This document shows, in pieces, positions 51,002 to 61,327 of a DNA stretch of 64,000 nucleotides. The notes beneath the pieces were generated by a model. The model had not been told where the DNA came from, searched no databases, and was given only the letters and a program-made list of their open reading frames with translations. Position 1 is the first letter of the stretch. Every line of letters starts with the position of its first letter. The position numbers and the translations under genes are program-made. This DNA comes from Dechloromonas sp. TW-R-39-2 (GTDB taxonomy: Bacteria > Pseudomonadota > Gammaproteobacteria > Burkholderiales > Rhodocyclaceae): positions 1,581,001 to 1,645,000 of the forward strand of contig NZ_CP045202.1 of assembly GCF_016864195.1 (NCBI RefSeq). The letters run 5' to 3'.

Positions 51002-54000
51002 GTGTTGATCCTGCGTCGCTTCAGCCACCAGATTGCGCTGGTCGTTTCCATGCTGTTCGTTCTTATCGTGGCGTTATATACCGCCTACACGGTAAACGAG
51101 CAGAGCGAAAACGGTGAACAAATGATGACGCGCCAGACCGAAGTCCTGGCGCGCAGTCTGGCAGAAATCATTGCCGCCGATCTTGCGCGGGCCAGTCGTG
51201 GCGAACTGAACCGCCTGCTTTCCCCGATTGCGACTTATCCGGATGCCCGCGCGATCCATGTCATCGGTCCGGATGGACGTTCGCTGGCCGGTGTCCGCAA
51301 AGAAGATGATGGCCAGGTTTTTTCCGACATCAGCAACAAGGCATTCGATTTGCCGGCCAGTGCCGGCCATGAACAAGAGATCGCCGGCCAGAAGGTTGTC
51401 TGGCAGCCTTTGCCGGGCGAAGGGGCGGTTGGTTGGGTGCGTATCGAAATCAGCCTGGCCCGGCTTGACGAACAACGCAGCCACATGTGGCGCGACAGCC
51501 TGGTCGCCGGTGCGCTGGCGATTGTCGCTTCCGTCTTGCTGCTGCTGCTCCTGCTTGCCCGGTCGATGCGGGTGCTTGAGGCGGCAGCCCAATTTGCCGC
51601 CCGGCTCGATGTTGACCGCGGCAAACAGTTACCGGTCTTCCACGGCAATCTGGAAATCGGCAGCCTGGTTGCTTCCTTGAATCGCGTTTCCATTCGCTTG
51701 ATGCATCAGGAAGCTCACATCGAGAAGCAGAATCTCTTCCTGAAAAGCCTGACCGATGCGCTCGGCGAAGGGGTGGTTGCGGCGGATGCCGAAGGGCGTT
51801 GCACCTTCATGAACGCCGAAGCCGAACGGCTGCTTGGCTGGTCGCGCGATGAGTTGCTGGGGCAGGACCTGCATGCCGCGATTCATTTCAAGACGGCTTC
51901 CGGCTTGCCGCTCAGTCGCGATGAATGTCCGATGCACGCCCCGGTTGCCGCATGCCATCCTTTCCGTTCCGAATTCGACGCCTTCACCGCGCGCGATGGC
52001 CATGTCTTCCCGATTTCGGTTGTCTCGGTACCGCTTTTTGAAAACGGGCAGTTTGCCGGTACGGTCGTTGCCTTCCAGGACATCACGCTGCGCAAGCGGG
52101 ATGAAGAGTATTTGCTGTCGACCAGTTCGCGTCTGTCGGCCTTGATTGAAAGCATGCATTCCGGGGTGCTGGTCGAAGATGAGCAGCACCGGACGGTGAT
52201 GGCGAACCAGGCTTTGTTCGGCCTCCTCGGCATCGACGACATCTCGATGGATATTGCCGGCAAGCCGTCGCGAGAACTGTTCGAAGCATGTCGGGATAGC
52301 GTTCTCGACGCCCCAGGTTTTCTTGAGGACGCGGTCAGGATCGTCGAGGCGGGCGAATTGTCGACCGAACGCGAGCTGCAACTGGCCGATGGCCGGATTC
52401 TGGCTTTCGAATATTTCCCGATTTATCTTTTCCCCTTCCATCCGCAGCCGGAAGATTGTCGTGGCCATCTCTGGCTGTTCCACGACATCACCGGCCGCAA
52501 GCTGGCGGCGGAAGAGTTGCGTGAAGCCCGCGATGTCGCCGAGACGGCCAATCGGGCGAAAAGCGATTTTCTCGCCAACATGAGCCACGAAATTCGCACG
52601 CCGATGAATGGCATCATCGGGATGACCGCGCTGGCCCTGGAAACACGGCTGGACGACGAGCAGCGGCAATACCTCGAAATGGTCCGCTCATCGGCCGATG
52701 CCTTGCTGGTGTTGATCAACGATATTCTCGATTTCTCCAAAATCGAGGCGGGCAAGATGACCGTCGAGCAGATTCGCTTCCCGTTGCCGGCCTTGCTGCG
52801 CGAAGTGGTCAAGCCGCTCGGCTTGCGCTGCGAGCAGAAAAAACTCGAACTGGTCGTCGATATCGACCCGGCGGTGCCGACATGGATCGAAAGTGATCCC
52901 GGACGTTTGCGGCAACTGATCATCAATCTGCTGGGCAATGCCATCAAATTCACCGATCGTGGCCATATCCGGCTCAAGGTCAGCCTGGATGGCGAAGAGA
53001 ACGGCGGGCTGTGCCTGCGGTTTACGGTCAGCGATACCGGCATCGGCATTCCTGCTGGCAAGCTGGAGACAATTTTTGAAGCTTTTTCCCAGGCGGATTC
53101 ATCGGTGGCCCGCCGCTTCGGTGGGACCGGGCTGGGGCTGACCATCTGCAGCAAGCTGGTCAGCCTGATGGGCGGGCGTATCTGGGTCGAGAGTACGGAA
53201 GGGCAGGGCAGCGATTTCAGCTTTACCCTGACCGCCGGGCAGCCACGCAACGCACCGCCAGCACAGGCTTTGCCGGCCGGATTCCAGGGGCGGCGTGTGC
53301 TGGTTGTCGATGATCTGGCGGCGACGCGAGAAGCGATGGGCAGCATGCTGCAGTCCTGGGGATTCACGACGACGCTATTCGACCATACGCAAGCGGTGCC
53401 GGCGGCGCTGCGTCAGGCATTTGACGCGGCTGATCCGTTTTGCCTGATCGTGCTCGATTCGGCGCTGCCCGACGGAGACGGTTTTGCGCTGCTGGGTGCC
53501 CTGGCCGAGCTTTCCTTTGCGCCGCCTGTGCTGATGATGATTCCGGCGACCACATTCGGGCGCGATGCGCAGCGTTGTCGCGAACTGGGCGTGCCGGCTT
53601 TCCTGACCAAACCGCTGGTTTGCGATGAGGTGTTTGAAACGCTGGCCGGCATGCTTGAAAAAACGAAGGACGTGGCAGGCGTCGAAGCATCGTTGCCGAG
53701 CGCTGTGCCGCCGTTGGACGGCCTGAATATCCTGTTGGTCGAAGACAACCCGGTCAATCAAAAATTGGCGCTCGCCCTGTTGCGCAAACAAGGTCACCGC
53801 CTGAGCGTGGCGGAAAACGGTGCTGTCGCGGTCGACCGCTCCGCTGGGCAGGATTTCGATGTGATCCTGATGGACCTTCAGATGCCGGTCATGGATGGCC
53901 TGGCCGCGACCGCAGAAATTCGGCGGCGCGAAGCCGGCAGCGGCAAGCATGTGCCGATCATTGCGATGACGGCGAATGCGATGGCGGGCGACCGTGAGCG

Positions 54001-54100
54001 TTGCCTTGCCGGCGGCATGGATGGTTATGTTTCAAAACCCATCCGGCTGGACGAATTGCTGGCGGCCATTGCGGCCTGCTACACTCAACAAATTGCATAA
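51002..54100 (+). CDS. Hybrid histidine kinase with two PAS and two receiver domains
   Basis: 1,032 residues. GTG start with GGGAG five bases upstream. TM1 at about 10-30, TM2 at about 165-190, PAS domains at about 250-370 and 380-500, His[18 protein letters not shown] near 530, and an ATPase domain ([25 protein letters not shown]). A first receiver ([24 protein letters not shown]) is degenerate in the usual Thr position. The second receiver has [27 protein letters not shown] and KPIRLD. It can pass phosphate to the downstream HPt and then to the HD-GYP receiver. Signal unknown. Confidence 0.94.
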   Translation: MLILRRFSHQIALVVSMLFVLIVALYTAYTVNEQSENGEQMMTRQTEVLARSLAEIIAADLARASRGELNRLLSPIATYPDARAIHVIGPDGRSLAGVRKEDDGQVFSDISNKAFDLPASAGHEQEIAGQKVVWQPLPGEGAVGWVRIEISLARLDEQRSHMWRDSLVAGALAIVASVLLLLLLLARSMRVLEAAAQFAARLDVDRGKQLPVFHGNLEIGSLVASLNRVSIRLMHQEAHIEKQNLFLKSLTDALGEGVVAADAEGRCTFMNAEAERLLGWSRDELLGQDLHAAIHFKTASGLPLSRDECPMHAPVAACHPFRSEFDAFTARDGHVFPISVVSVPLFENGQFAGTVVAFQDITLRKRDEEYLLSTSSRLSALIESMHSGVLVEDEQHRTVMANQALFGLLGIDDISMDIAGKPSRELFEACRDSVLDAPGFLEDAVRIVEAGELSTERELQLADGRILAFEYFPIYLFPFHPQPEDCRGHLWLFHDITGRKLAAEELREARDVAETANRAKSDFLANMSHEIRTPMNGIIGMTALALETRLDDEQRQYLEMVRSSADALLVLINDILDFSKIEAGKMTVEQIRFPLPALLREVVKPLGLRCEQKKLELVVDIDPAVPTWIESDPGRLRQLIINLLGNAIKFTDRGHIRLKVSLDGEENGGLCLRFTVSDTGIGIPAGKLETIFEAFSQADSSVARRFGGTGLGLTICSKLVSLMGGRIWVESTEGQGSDFSFTLTAGQPRNAPPAQALPAGFQGRRVLVVDDLAATREAMGSMLQSWGFTTTLFDHTQAVPAALRQAFDAADPFCLIVLDSALPDGDGFALLGALAELSFAPPVLMMIPATTFGRDAQRCRELGVPAFLTKPLVCDEVFETLAGMLEKTKDVAGVEASLPSAVPPLDGLNILLVEDNPVNQKLALALLRKQGHRLSVAENGAVAVDRSAGQDFDVILMDLQMPVMDGLAATAEIRRREAGSGKHVPIIAMTANAMAGDRERCLAGGMDGYVSKPIRLDELLAAIAACYTQQIA

Positions 54101-54125
54101 AGCATTGCCGAGCGGGAGAGAGATA

Positions 54126-54479
54126 GTGGCTGAAGCATTTGTACTGGATCGTCGCGTCATTCTCGATCGGCTTGGGGGCGATCAGGATATTCTCGCAATG
54201 ATGCTCGACATGTATTTGCAGGATGTCGACAACAATTGTGCGGCGCTCGATGCCGCCATGGCTGCGAGCGATGCAAAAACCCTGCAGCGCGAAGCACATA
54301 CGATCAAGGGCCTGCTCTCGACATTTTCCGATGATGCAGGCGCAGCCATGGCATTCGCCATCGAGCAGAAAGCCAAGTTCGGCAATACGGTCGTTCTGAC
54401 CGACGACGTGGCCGCCCTGCGCGCCCGCCTGCTGGAAGTTGCCGGCGTCCTGCAGGCTGAATCAGGCGTCGCCGGGTAA
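54126..54479 (+). CDS. Stand-alone HPt phosphotransfer protein
   Basis: 117 residues, GTG start with GGGAG about 8 bases upstream. HPt motif LQREAHTIKGLLSTFSDDAG with the phosphorylatable His58. It lies 25 bases after the hybrid kinase, so the three genes HD-GYP-kinase-HPt can form a full relay. The 3' end overlaps bioD by 18 bases in convergent direction. The longer in-frame extension upstream overlaps the kinase gene and is not used. Confidence 0.85.
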   Translation: MAEAFVLDRRVILDRLGGDQDILAMMLDMYLQDVDNNCAALDAAMAASDAKTLQREAHTIKGLLSTFSDDAGAAMAFAIEQKAKFGNTVVLTDDVAALRARLLEVAGVLQAESGVAG

Positions 54480-55130
54480 TTGCAGGAAAGTCGCCGCGCC
54501 GGCAGCGCCGCCGGCCGGTGCATGCGGCACGACACCAAGCAGCGGTGCCGGGATCAGCTTTTCCAGGGTGGCCAGGTTTTCGTCGAAGCGTGACATGGCC
54601 GGGTCGATCCGGTTGGCAACCCAGCCGGCGACGCTCAGGCCGCGTGCCGCAATCGCATCAATCGTCAGCAAGGCATGGTTGATGCAGCCGAGGCGCATGC
54701 CGACGACAAAAATGATCGGCAGATTGAGCGCCACGGCCAGATCGGCGCTGTCGCGGTCGACACCCAGCGGAACGCGAAATCCGCCCACACCTTCGACGAT
54801 CAGCAGGTCGGACTGCGATCCGGCCTCGCGGCAAGCGGCCTTGATCACGGAGAAATCGATTTCGACGGCTTCTTCTGCGGCGGCAATGTGCGGTGCAATG
54901 GCGGCCTTGAAACAGTAGGGATTGACGACCTTGAGCGGCAATTTGAGCGAACTGGCGGCCCGGATGTTCTCCACGTCTTCATTCAAACCGGCCGCATCGG
55001 TACCGGCCGCGACCGGTTTCAGGCCGGCTGCCTTGAGGCCGGATTGCGCCGCCTTGTGGAGCAGGGCGCAGGTGATGAAGGTCTTGCCGATTTCGGTATC
55101 GGTCCCGGTCAGGAAGTAGGCTGGGCTCAT
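54462..55130 (-). CDS. bioD: Dethiobiotin synthetase
   Basis: 222 residues. Seen: the P-loop GTDTEIGKTFITCAL at the N-terminus, and ADLAVALNLPIIFVVGMRLGCINHALLT. Reaction: ATP-dependent CO2 fixation into 7,8-diaminopelargonate to form dethiobiotin. Last gene of the bio run; the start overlaps the bioC stop by four bases. The 3' end overlaps the HPt gene on the other strand. Confidence 0.95.
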   Translation of the reverse strand: MSPAYFLTGTDTEIGKTFITCALLHKAAQSGLKAAGLKPVAAGTDAAGLNEDVENIRAASSLKLPLKVVNPYCFKAAIAPHIAAAEEAVEIDFSVIKAACREAGSQSDLLIVEGVGGFRVPLGVDRDSADLAVALNLPIIFVVGMRLGCINHALLTIDAIAARGLSVAGWVANRIDPAMSRFDENLATLEKLIPAPLLGVVPHAPAGGAAGAATFLQLPGDA

Positions 55131-55918
55131 GTCTGGGCTGAAAGGGTGAGTACGTCGTAGGTCAGCGGCAATCCGGCCGGCGTGCGGCTGGCTTCGAAAG
55201 CGGCTTCGGCGCGATTGAAGCTGCTGCGGCTCATCAGGCTGGTGCGCCGGCCATCGCCCAACTGATTGGCGCCGATCGCCTTGACGGCCTTGAGCAGGCT
55301 GCGGAAATCCGGGTAATGGGCGATTTCCGTGCTGTTTTGCACGTCGACCGCAACAAGACCGCTGGCTTGGGCCAGTTTTTCGATTTCCTCCGCCGTATGA
55401 AAGGCCAGCGTGTGGCGGTATTCATCGACGCCGGCAAAAGCCTGGCGCAGTTCGTGGAAGGTTTTCGGACCGAGACTGGCCAGCGCGATCCGGCCGCCGG
55501 GGCGCAGCACGCGGCGGGCTTCGCTCAGGGCTTTGGACAATTCGCACCATTGCACAGCCAGGCTGCTCCAGTACAGATCAACACAGGCATCGGTCAGCGG
55601 CAGATGTTCCAGATCCCCGGCGATGCGCAGCTTGTCGGCATCGATTCGGGACAGCATGCCGGGCGACAGGTCGAGCCCGATGTAGTCGGCAGCGGGAAAG
55701 CGTGTTTCAAGCAGGCTACGGGCATAACCCGTGCCGCAGCCTGCGTCGAGCAGGCGGCTGGGGGCGAGCCCTGCCGGCAGTCCGGCAACGAGGCGGCAGC
55801 AGATGCGGCGCTGGACATCGGCGGCGCTGTCGTAAGTCGCCGCGGCGCGTTCGAAGGACTGGCGGATGCGGCGCTTGGGCGGGTGCTTGTCCGTTGCGGA
55901 TGGCGGAAAATCAGTCAT
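55127..55918 (-). CDS. bioC: Malonyl-ACP O-methyltransferase BioC
   Basis: 263 residues, class I SAM methyltransferase: LLDAGCGTGYARSLL near residue 50, plus SLAVQWCELSKALSEARRVLRPGG, typical of BioC. It methylates malonyl-ACP to start pimelate synthesis; BioH later removes the ester. The start overlaps the bioH 3' end by eight bases. Confidence 0.93.
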   Translation of the reverse strand: MTDFPPSATDKHPPKRRIRQSFERAAATYDSAADVQRRICCRLVAGLPAGLAPSRLLDAGCGTGYARSLLETRFPAADYIGLDLSPGMLSRIDADKLRIAGDLEHLPLTDACVDLYWSSLAVQWCELSKALSEARRVLRPGGRIALASLGPKTFHELRQAFAGVDEYRHTLAFHTAEEIEKLAQASGLVAVDVQNSTEIAHYPDFRSLLKAVKAIGANQLGDGRRTSLMSRSSFNRAEAAFEASRTPAGLPLTYDVLTLSAQT

Positions 55919-56624
55919 TCAGGAAGGTCGATATCCGGGCGATGAATTCGTCGGGTTGCGAGATGAATGGCGCGTGGGCGCAGTCGTTGAATACTTCAAG
56001 ACGGGCGCCGGGAATCAGTGCGCTCAAGGCCTGGGCGGCCGGCAGCGGCATCAGCGGATCGGCCGAGCCGTTGAGCAGCAGGCTTGGCGCCTTGACCTGT
56101 CCGGCGGCTTGCCGCAGATCGACGTCGCGCAGCCAGGCCAGGCCGGTGCCGAGTACCTGGCCGGACGGGCGTGGATCAGCCAGTTGAAGCAGGTCGTGGG
56201 TGACCGATTTGGCCTTGGCATCGCCGCGGTTGAAGCCACCGACGAAGCGCGGCAGCATGGCTTCCGGGTCGGCTGCGATGGCGGCGGTGAATTCGGCCAG
56301 CATCGGCAGGGGCATGCCGTGCGGCCAACCGTCGCGTTGAACGAAAGAGGCTGTGCCGGCGACCAGGACCAGTTTGCCGACCTTCTCCGGCGCCAGTGCG
56401 GCAACGGCAAGCGCCAGCTGGGCGCCGAGCGACCAGCCGCAAAGCGTGCTGCCGGGTGCCAGACGCGCTGCGACATCGGCGGCTGCCGCGTCGAAATCTT
56501 CGATCAGCGGGGCGTCGCCATAGCCGGGCAGGTCGAAAAAACGGCCGTTTAGCGCGTCGACCGCAGCATTGAGCGGCCCGCGGCCGAGGCACCAGCCAGG
56601 AATGAAAACAAGCGGAGCGGTCAT
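55911..56624 (-). CDS. bioH: Pimeloyl-ACP methyl ester carboxylesterase BioH
   Basis: 237 residues, alpha/beta hydrolase. Catalytic nucleophile in CGWSLGAQ, Asp in NGSADPLMP and His in CAHAPF. It cleaves pimeloyl-ACP methyl ester in the BioC-BioH pathway. The ATG at 56624 overlaps the bioF stop (ATGA); a longer frame reaching 56846 is not used because it reads through bioF. Confidence 0.92.
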   Translation of the reverse strand: MTAPLVFIPGWCLGRGPLNAAVDALNGRFFDLPGYGDAPLIEDFDAAAADVAARLAPGSTLCGWSLGAQLALAVAALAPEKVGKLVLVAGTASFVQRDGWPHGMPLPMLAEFTAAIAADPEAMLPRFVGGFNRGDAKAKSVTHDLLQLADPRPSGQVLGTGLAWLRDVDLRQAAGQVKAPSLLLNGSADPLMPLPAAQALSALIPGARLEVFNDCAHAPFISQPDEFIARISTFLND

Positions 56625-57787
56625 GCCAGTTCCTTGAGTGCGTTGATCAGTTGCTCGATATCGGCTGCCGTGTGGGCAGCAGACAGCGAAATACGCAGGC
56701 GCGCCGTGCCTTTCGGGACGGTGGGCGGGCGAATCGCCGGGGTCCACAGGCCGCGTTCCCAGAGCGCTTTCGACAGGGTCAGTGCGGCTTCGTTCTCGCC
56801 GACGATGAGTGCCTGGATGGCGGTCGGTGAGGCCAGCAGCGTCCATGGCAGACCATGCAGGCCCTGGCGCAACTGGCCGATGCGGGCCATCAGATGGCTG
56901 CGCAGGGCGTCGCCCTGACGGATGATTTCCAGGCTGGCAGACAGTGCGCAGGCGACGGCCGGCGGTGCTGCCGTCGTGAAAATATAGCTGCGGGCGCGTT
57001 GCAGCAGGTATTCGATGGCGATTTCGGAGCCGGCGACAAACGCACCGCCGACGCCGGCCGCCTTGCCGAGCGTGCCCATCAGCAGGATGCGCGGCGAGGC
57101 CGGCAGGTTGAAGTGTGCCAGGCTGCCTTTGCCGTGTGCGCCGAGTACGCCGAAACCGTGTGCGTCATCGATCACCAGCCAGGCGTCGTAACGTTCGGCC
57201 AGTTCGAGAATCAGCGGCAGCGGGGCCAGGTCGCCGTCCATGCTGAACACGGCATCGGTGACGATGACCTTGGTCGGTGCATTGCTGGCGGCGAGTAGTC
57301 GTTCGAGCGCCGCGACATCGTTGTGCGCGTAGCGGTGGCTCTCGGCACCCTGCACCTTGGCCAGTTGCACGGCATCGATCAGCGAGGCGTGATTGAGCTT
57401 GTCGGCGAATACGGCGGCGCCGCGGCCGGCCAGTGTCGGGACGGTGGCGAGGTTGGCCAGATAGCCGGTCGAGAAGGTCAGGACGCGTGGAAAACCGAGA
57501 AAGCCGGCGATTTCCTGTTCGATCTGTTCGTGCGGCGCCAGGTGACCGCTGACCAGGTGCGAGGCGCCGCTGCCGGCTCCCCAGCGCAATGCGCCGTCAG
57601 CCATGGCCTGCGCGATGATCGGGTTGCCGGCCAGTCCAAGATAGTCGTTGCTGGCGAAATTGAGCAGTTGCCGGCCGTCGACCGTGGCCATCCGACCGCA
57701 AGGCGAGGCCAGCACGCGGCGGCGGCGGGTCAGGCCAAGGTCGGCCAGTTCGTCGAGTTCGCTGCGCAGTCTGGATTCAATGGTCAT
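56621..57787 (-). CDS. bioF: 8-Amino-7-oxononanoate synthase
   Basis: 388 residues, PLP-dependent alpha-oxoamine synthase: FASNDYLGLAGNP, DDAHGFGVLG, and the Schiff-base lysine in LMGTLGKAAGVGGAFV. It joins pimeloyl-ACP and alanine. An rlmA-like gene, 40 bases away on the upstream side, separates it from bioA. Confidence 0.95.
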   Translation of the reverse strand: MTIESRLRSELDELADLGLTRRRRVLASPCGRMATVDGRQLLNFASNDYLGLAGNPIIAQAMADGALRWGAGSGASHLVSGHLAPHEQIEQEIAGFLGFPRVLTFSTGYLANLATVPTLAGRGAAVFADKLNHASLIDAVQLAKVQGAESHRYAHNDVAALERLLAASNAPTKVIVTDAVFSMDGDLAPLPLILELAERYDAWLVIDDAHGFGVLGAHGKGSLAHFNLPASPRILLMGTLGKAAGVGGAFVAGSEIAIEYLLQRARSYIFTTAAPPAVACALSASLEIIRQGDALRSHLMARIGQLRQGLHGLPWTLLASPTAIQALIVGENEAALTLSKALWERGLWTPAIRPPTVPKGTARLRISLSAAHTAADIEQLINALKELA

Positions 57788-57827
57788 GGGTTTTCCGGGT
57801 CCGGGGCATCGTCTATTGTCGCTCAGA

Positions 57828-58697
57828 TCACGCGTCGCTCAGTCCGTCAGCCATGTCGCGAGAGAAGCGCGTCAGGCGGACATCGACGGTGAAACTCAGT
57901 TCGCTCAGCGCGGCGGCTCGGGCGCGGCCTTCGGCGCTGGCCCGATAAAGGTGCGGCGTCATCGCCAGCAGGTCGGCAATCGGTTCCCGGCCGCTGATGC
58001 TCAGCGAGAAACGGACGCTGTCGCCGGGCAGGGCGCAGAATCCGGCCGGGACGATGTTTTCGGATGGCCGCTCGGCTTTGAGTTGCGGGTAAATGATTTC
58101 GCGCAGTTCGCGCAGGTGGTCCGGTCCGGCATCGATCTGGATCAACTGGCCGCCGGGTTTCAAAACGCGGGCAAATTCGCTGTAGACCGGGAAACCGAAC
58201 AGGCACAGCACGCGATCCAGCGTGCTCGGCAGCACCGGCAGATTGGCGTTGCTGCCGACCACCCAGCCGGGACGCTTGTCTTGCTTGGCGGCGGCGAGCA
58301 CGGCCCATTTCGAGATATCCAGCCCGAGCAGATTGAGCGATTGCCCCTGATTTTCGGCAGCGGCCGCCAGTTGGCGCAGGTAGTAGCCTTCGCCGCTGCC
58401 GGCGTCGAGGCAGTTCAGCGTCGTGTTCGGCGGCAGTTGGTTCAGCACGGCTCGGCTGAGCAGTTCGGCAATCGGCTGGTAGTAGCCGGCATTGAGATAG
58501 CGCCGGCGGGCGGCGACCATCTCCTTGCTGTCGCCCGGGTCGAGCGAACGCTTGTTCTGGACCGGCAGCAGGTTGGTGTAGCCCTGGCTGGCGACGTCGA
58601 AACTGTGTCCGGAAGCACAGCGCCAGGCGGTGCCGTGGCAATGTAGCGGTGCGCCGTCGAGTGGGCAGGCGAGGTGGGTGAAGGCGGCAATGGTCAT
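57828..58697 (-). CDS. RlmA-like 23S rRNA guanine methyltransferase
   Basis: 289 residues. The N-terminal zinc-type segment CPLDGAPLHCHGTAWRCASGHSF (four Cys-like ligands) and GYTNLLPVQNKRSLDPGDSKEMVAARR match the RlmA family, followed by a SAM domain (CLDAGSGEGYYLRQL). RlmA methylates G745-type 23S rRNA. It sits between bioA and bioF in the same direction, 40 and 30 bases from them, so it may share their transcript without a biotin role. Confidence 0.85.
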   Translation of the reverse strand: MTIAAFTHLACPLDGAPLHCHGTAWRCASGHSFDVASQGYTNLLPVQNKRSLDPGDSKEMVAARRRYLNAGYYQPIAELLSRAVLNQLPPNTTLNCLDAGSGEGYYLRQLAAAAENQGQSLNLLGLDISKWAVLAAAKQDKRPGWVVGSNANLPVLPSTLDRVLCLFGFPVYSEFARVLKPGGQLIQIDAGPDHLRELREIIYPQLKAERPSENIVPAGFCALPGDSVRFSLSISGREPIADLLAMTPHLYRASAEGRARAAALSELSFTVDVRLTRFSRDMADGLSDA

Positions 58698-58727
58698 GGA
58701 CGATGTCTGGCCGGATGCGTGCTTGCC

Positions 58728-60077
58728 TTAGCCGGCCAATGTCGCAGCCAGTGCGCCGGCAACGGCCTCGCCGAGGTGGGCGATTTCTTCGTCGCTGACG
58801 ATGTAGGGCGGCATCAGGTAGAGGGCGTTGCCCATCGGCCGGACCAGCGCTTCGCGCTCCAGCGCAGCGCGATAGAAGCGGCGCGAGAAGTGCGGGTCGT
58901 CACTGATCACGTCGAAGGCAGCGATCATGCCGCGCTGGCGCAGATGGCGGACTTGCGGATGGTCGGCCAGCGGGGCGAGGGCGGCGGCGATTTTGGCCGA
59001 TTTCTGGCGGTTGACCGCGATAGTGTCGTCTTCGGCAAAGATGTCGAGCGTGGCCAGCGCTGCCCGGCAGGCCAGCGCATTGCCGGTGTAGGAATGCGAA
59101 TGCAGGAAGGCGCGAGCCACCGAATCATCGAGGAAGGCGTTGTAGATCGTGTCGCTCGACAGCACGATGGAGAGCGGCAGATAACCGCCGGAAATGCCTT
59201 TCGACAGGCACATCAGGTCGGGCCGGATTTCTGCTTGTTCATGCGCGAAGAAGGTCCCGGTACGGCCGCAGCCGACGGCGATTTCGTCGCAGATCAGGTG
59301 CACTTCGTGCTGGTCGCAGAGTTGGCGGGCGAGGCGCAGGTATTCCGGGTCGTACATAGCCATGCCGGCGGCGCCCTGGATCAGCGGTTCGACGATCAGC
59401 GCGGCGGTGCGCTCGCCGTTTTTCTCCAGCCAGTCGGCGAGGCCGGCGGCGGCGCGGCGGGCGACGTCGGCCGGTGTTTCGCCGGGTTCGCCGAGGCGGA
59501 AGTCGGGCGAGGGCAGGACGTGCGCGGCGTGGCGCACCAGCGGCGCGTAGGCGTCCTTGAAAATGGCAACGTCGGTGACGGCCAGCGCACCGACCGTTTC
59601 GCCGTGGTAGCTGCCGGCCAGGCAGAGAAATTCGGCCTTCTCCGGGCGGCCGACGTTGCGCCAGTAATGAAAACTCATCTTCAGCGCGATCTCGGTCGCC
59701 GAGGCACCGTCCGAGGCGTAGAAGGCGTGGCCGAGCGATCCTGCGGTCAACGCCGATAAACGCTCGGAAAGCTCGACCACCGGCTGGTGCGTGAAGCCGG
59801 CCAGCATGACGTGCTCAAGCGTCTCCAGTTGATCGCGCAATGCGGCATTGATGCGTGGATTGGCGTGGCCGAAGAGGTTGGTCCACCACGAACTGATGCC
59901 GTCGAGGTAGCGCTTGCCGTCAAAGTCATAGAGCCAGGCGCCGCTGCCGCGGGCAATCGGGACGAGCGGCAGATGCGACGGCGAGGCCGTCTGCGCGTGG
60001 TGCTGCATCTGCGTGCATGGGTGCCAGACGGCGGCCTGGCTGCGCGCCAGCCAGTCCTGATTCGACGTTTTTTTCAT
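58728..60077 (-). CDS. bioA: Adenosylmethionine-8-amino-7-oxononanoate aminotransferase
   Basis: 449 residues, class III aminotransferase: WHPCTQMQHHAQ, GISSWWTNLFGHANPRI, and ICDEIAVGCGRTGTFF. The PLP lysine is in LSKGISGGYLPLS. It uses S-adenosylmethionine as amino donor to make 7,8-diaminopelargonate. The ATG at 60077 overlaps the DUF2863 stop by one base (TGATG); the upstream extension to 60575 is rejected because it reads through DUF2863. Confidence 0.95.
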   Translation of the reverse strand: MKKTSNQDWLARSQAAVWHPCTQMQHHAQTASPSHLPLVPIARGSGAWLYDFDGKRYLDGISSWWTNLFGHANPRINAALRDQLETLEHVMLAGFTHQPVVELSERLSALTAGSLGHAFYASDGASATEIALKMSFHYWRNVGRPEKAEFLCLAGSYHGETVGALAVTDVAIFKDAYAPLVRHAAHVLPSPDFRLGEPGETPADVARRAAAGLADWLEKNGERTAALIVEPLIQGAAGMAMYDPEYLRLARQLCDQHEVHLICDEIAVGCGRTGTFFAHEQAEIRPDLMCLSKGISGGYLPLSIVLSSDTIYNAFLDDSVARAFLHSHSYTGNALACRAALATLDIFAEDDTIAVNRQKSAKIAAALAPLADHPQVRHLRQRGMIAAFDVISDDPHFSRRFYRAALEREALVRPMGNALYLMPPYIVSDEEIAHLGEAVAGALAATLAG

Positions 60078-61249
60078 CAGTGCAGCGCTTGCGAACTTTC
60101 GCCGGCTTGTTCCGGCATTTCGGCGTGCACCAGCTCGGCTTCCCGGTTGGGGAAGAGCGGGGCGCCGCAGTCGTCGCAGAATTCCATCGGGAAATGGTGG
60201 TCGAGGAAAAGCACGTCCTTGACGCCGCATTCGCGCAGCACAGCTTCGATTTCGCCGGCCGCATCGGTTGCTTCGTCTTCGGCGCCGAGCAGCGGCCAGA
60301 CGATGCCGTGGTAAGTGTCGTCCTTGTCCTTCGGGCCGAGGCCGACGCGGTATTCCTCCATCCGGCGGTCGTAACATGGGCCGACGACAGCGCGGATGTC
60401 GGCCGGCATCAGGCCGAGCATGGTTTGCAGGAAGGCAACCGAGGCTTTCAGCGAGTACGGGCGCGACAGGCGGTCGGCATTGCGGCAGGCGGCGTGGTAA
60501 GCATCGGCCAGCAGTGGTTGCCAGGCGCAACCGGTGAGCAGCGGTTCGAGGTTCGGGCTGCCTTGCTTGATCCATTCCTTGAGCGCGGCTTCCTTGTTGC
60601 CATCCTTCTCGTTCCAGCGGAACAGCGCTTTGCCGCGCGGCACGGCAATGGCGCCGACGAGGTAACGGACATCGGACAGGAAACGGTTGGTTTCGGCCAT
60701 GCCCTGCGTGTCGACCGTGACATGCTCACCGGCCAGCGTGGCGTGGCCCAGCGTCCGGGTCAGTTGCCAGGTGTCGCAGAAACTGCGCGGCAACTGGTCC
60801 GGGCTGAACAGGAAATCGGCCAGCGCAATACGCACATCGCCGCCGAAAACGTGGGCGCCGAGTTGCACTTTCAGGGCTTCAAGCGTGGCTTTGGGCAGCG
60901 AACAGGCCGGAATCGAAAAGCGCGACCAGGCCAGTACCGGGGCGGCAAAAAGCTGGATATCGAAATCGATGCCCTTGAATTCGAGTTGTCCGGTTTCGGC
61001 GCGTGACTCGACCATGTCGGCCAGTTCGTCATGGGCGCGCGGATTGGCTTCGAACAGGCGATCCAGGGCGGTATTAATGTCGTCTTCAGCGCCATTCTTG
61101 AGCAGGCTGTCGACGGTTTCAGCAAGCTGGGCTTCCCAGTAACTGTCTTCCAGCTTGCCGCCGGATTCGGAAAGACCGGTGGCCAGACGCTGGAGTTCTG
61201 CAGCATCGCGGGAAAGACGGTCGCGCGAGCCGAAGCGGGTTCGTTTCAT
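60077..61249 (-). CDS. DUF2863 family protein
   Basis: 390 residues; pattern matches DUF2863 from Betaproteobacteria ([52 protein letters not shown]). The CDDCG near the C-terminus suggests a metal site. No signal peptide or membrane segments. Coupled to bioA by a one-base overlap, so it is likely expressed with the biotin genes. The role is unknown. Confidence 0.85.
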   Translation of the reverse strand: MKRTRFGSRDRLSRDAAELQRLATGLSESGGKLEDSYWEAQLAETVDSLLKNGAEDDINTALDRLFEANPRAHDELADMVESRAETGQLEFKGIDFDIQLFAAPVLAWSRFSIPACSLPKATLEALKVQLGAHVFGGDVRIALADFLFSPDQLPRSFCDTWQLTRTLGHATLAGEHVTVDTQGMAETNRFLSDVRYLVGAIAVPRGKALFRWNEKDGNKEAALKEWIKQGSPNLEPLLTGCAWQPLLADAYHAACRNADRLSRPYSLKASVAFLQTMLGLMPADIRAVVGPCYDRRMEEYRVGLGPKDKDDTYHGIVWPLLGAEDEATDAAGEIEAVLRECGVKDVLFLDHHFPMEFCDDCGAPLFPNREAELVHAEMPEQAGESSQALH

Positions 61250-61274
61250 GGGTGTTCCAGAAAATACAAAGACA

Positions 61275-61298
61275 GGATTTTACCAGCCGGTAAAATCC
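61275..61298. promoter_or_regulatory. Dyad in the divergent DUF2863/yaaA promoter region
   Basis: GGATTTTACC-AGCC-GGTAAAATCC, 10-bp arms, placed 26 bases from the DUF2863 ATG and 30 bases from the yaaA ATG. TAAAAT can act as a -10 in either direction, so the dyad may be a shared operator. It does not match the BirA operator pattern (TTGTAAACC with a 14-16 base gap). Confidence 0.5.
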
Positions 61299-61327
61299 GG
61301 CGTATCGCAATGCACAAAATTCACCTC

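Noticed and set aside
60078..60575. N-terminal extension of bioA
   Set aside because: It reads through DUF2863 in another frame; BioA homology starts at 60077.
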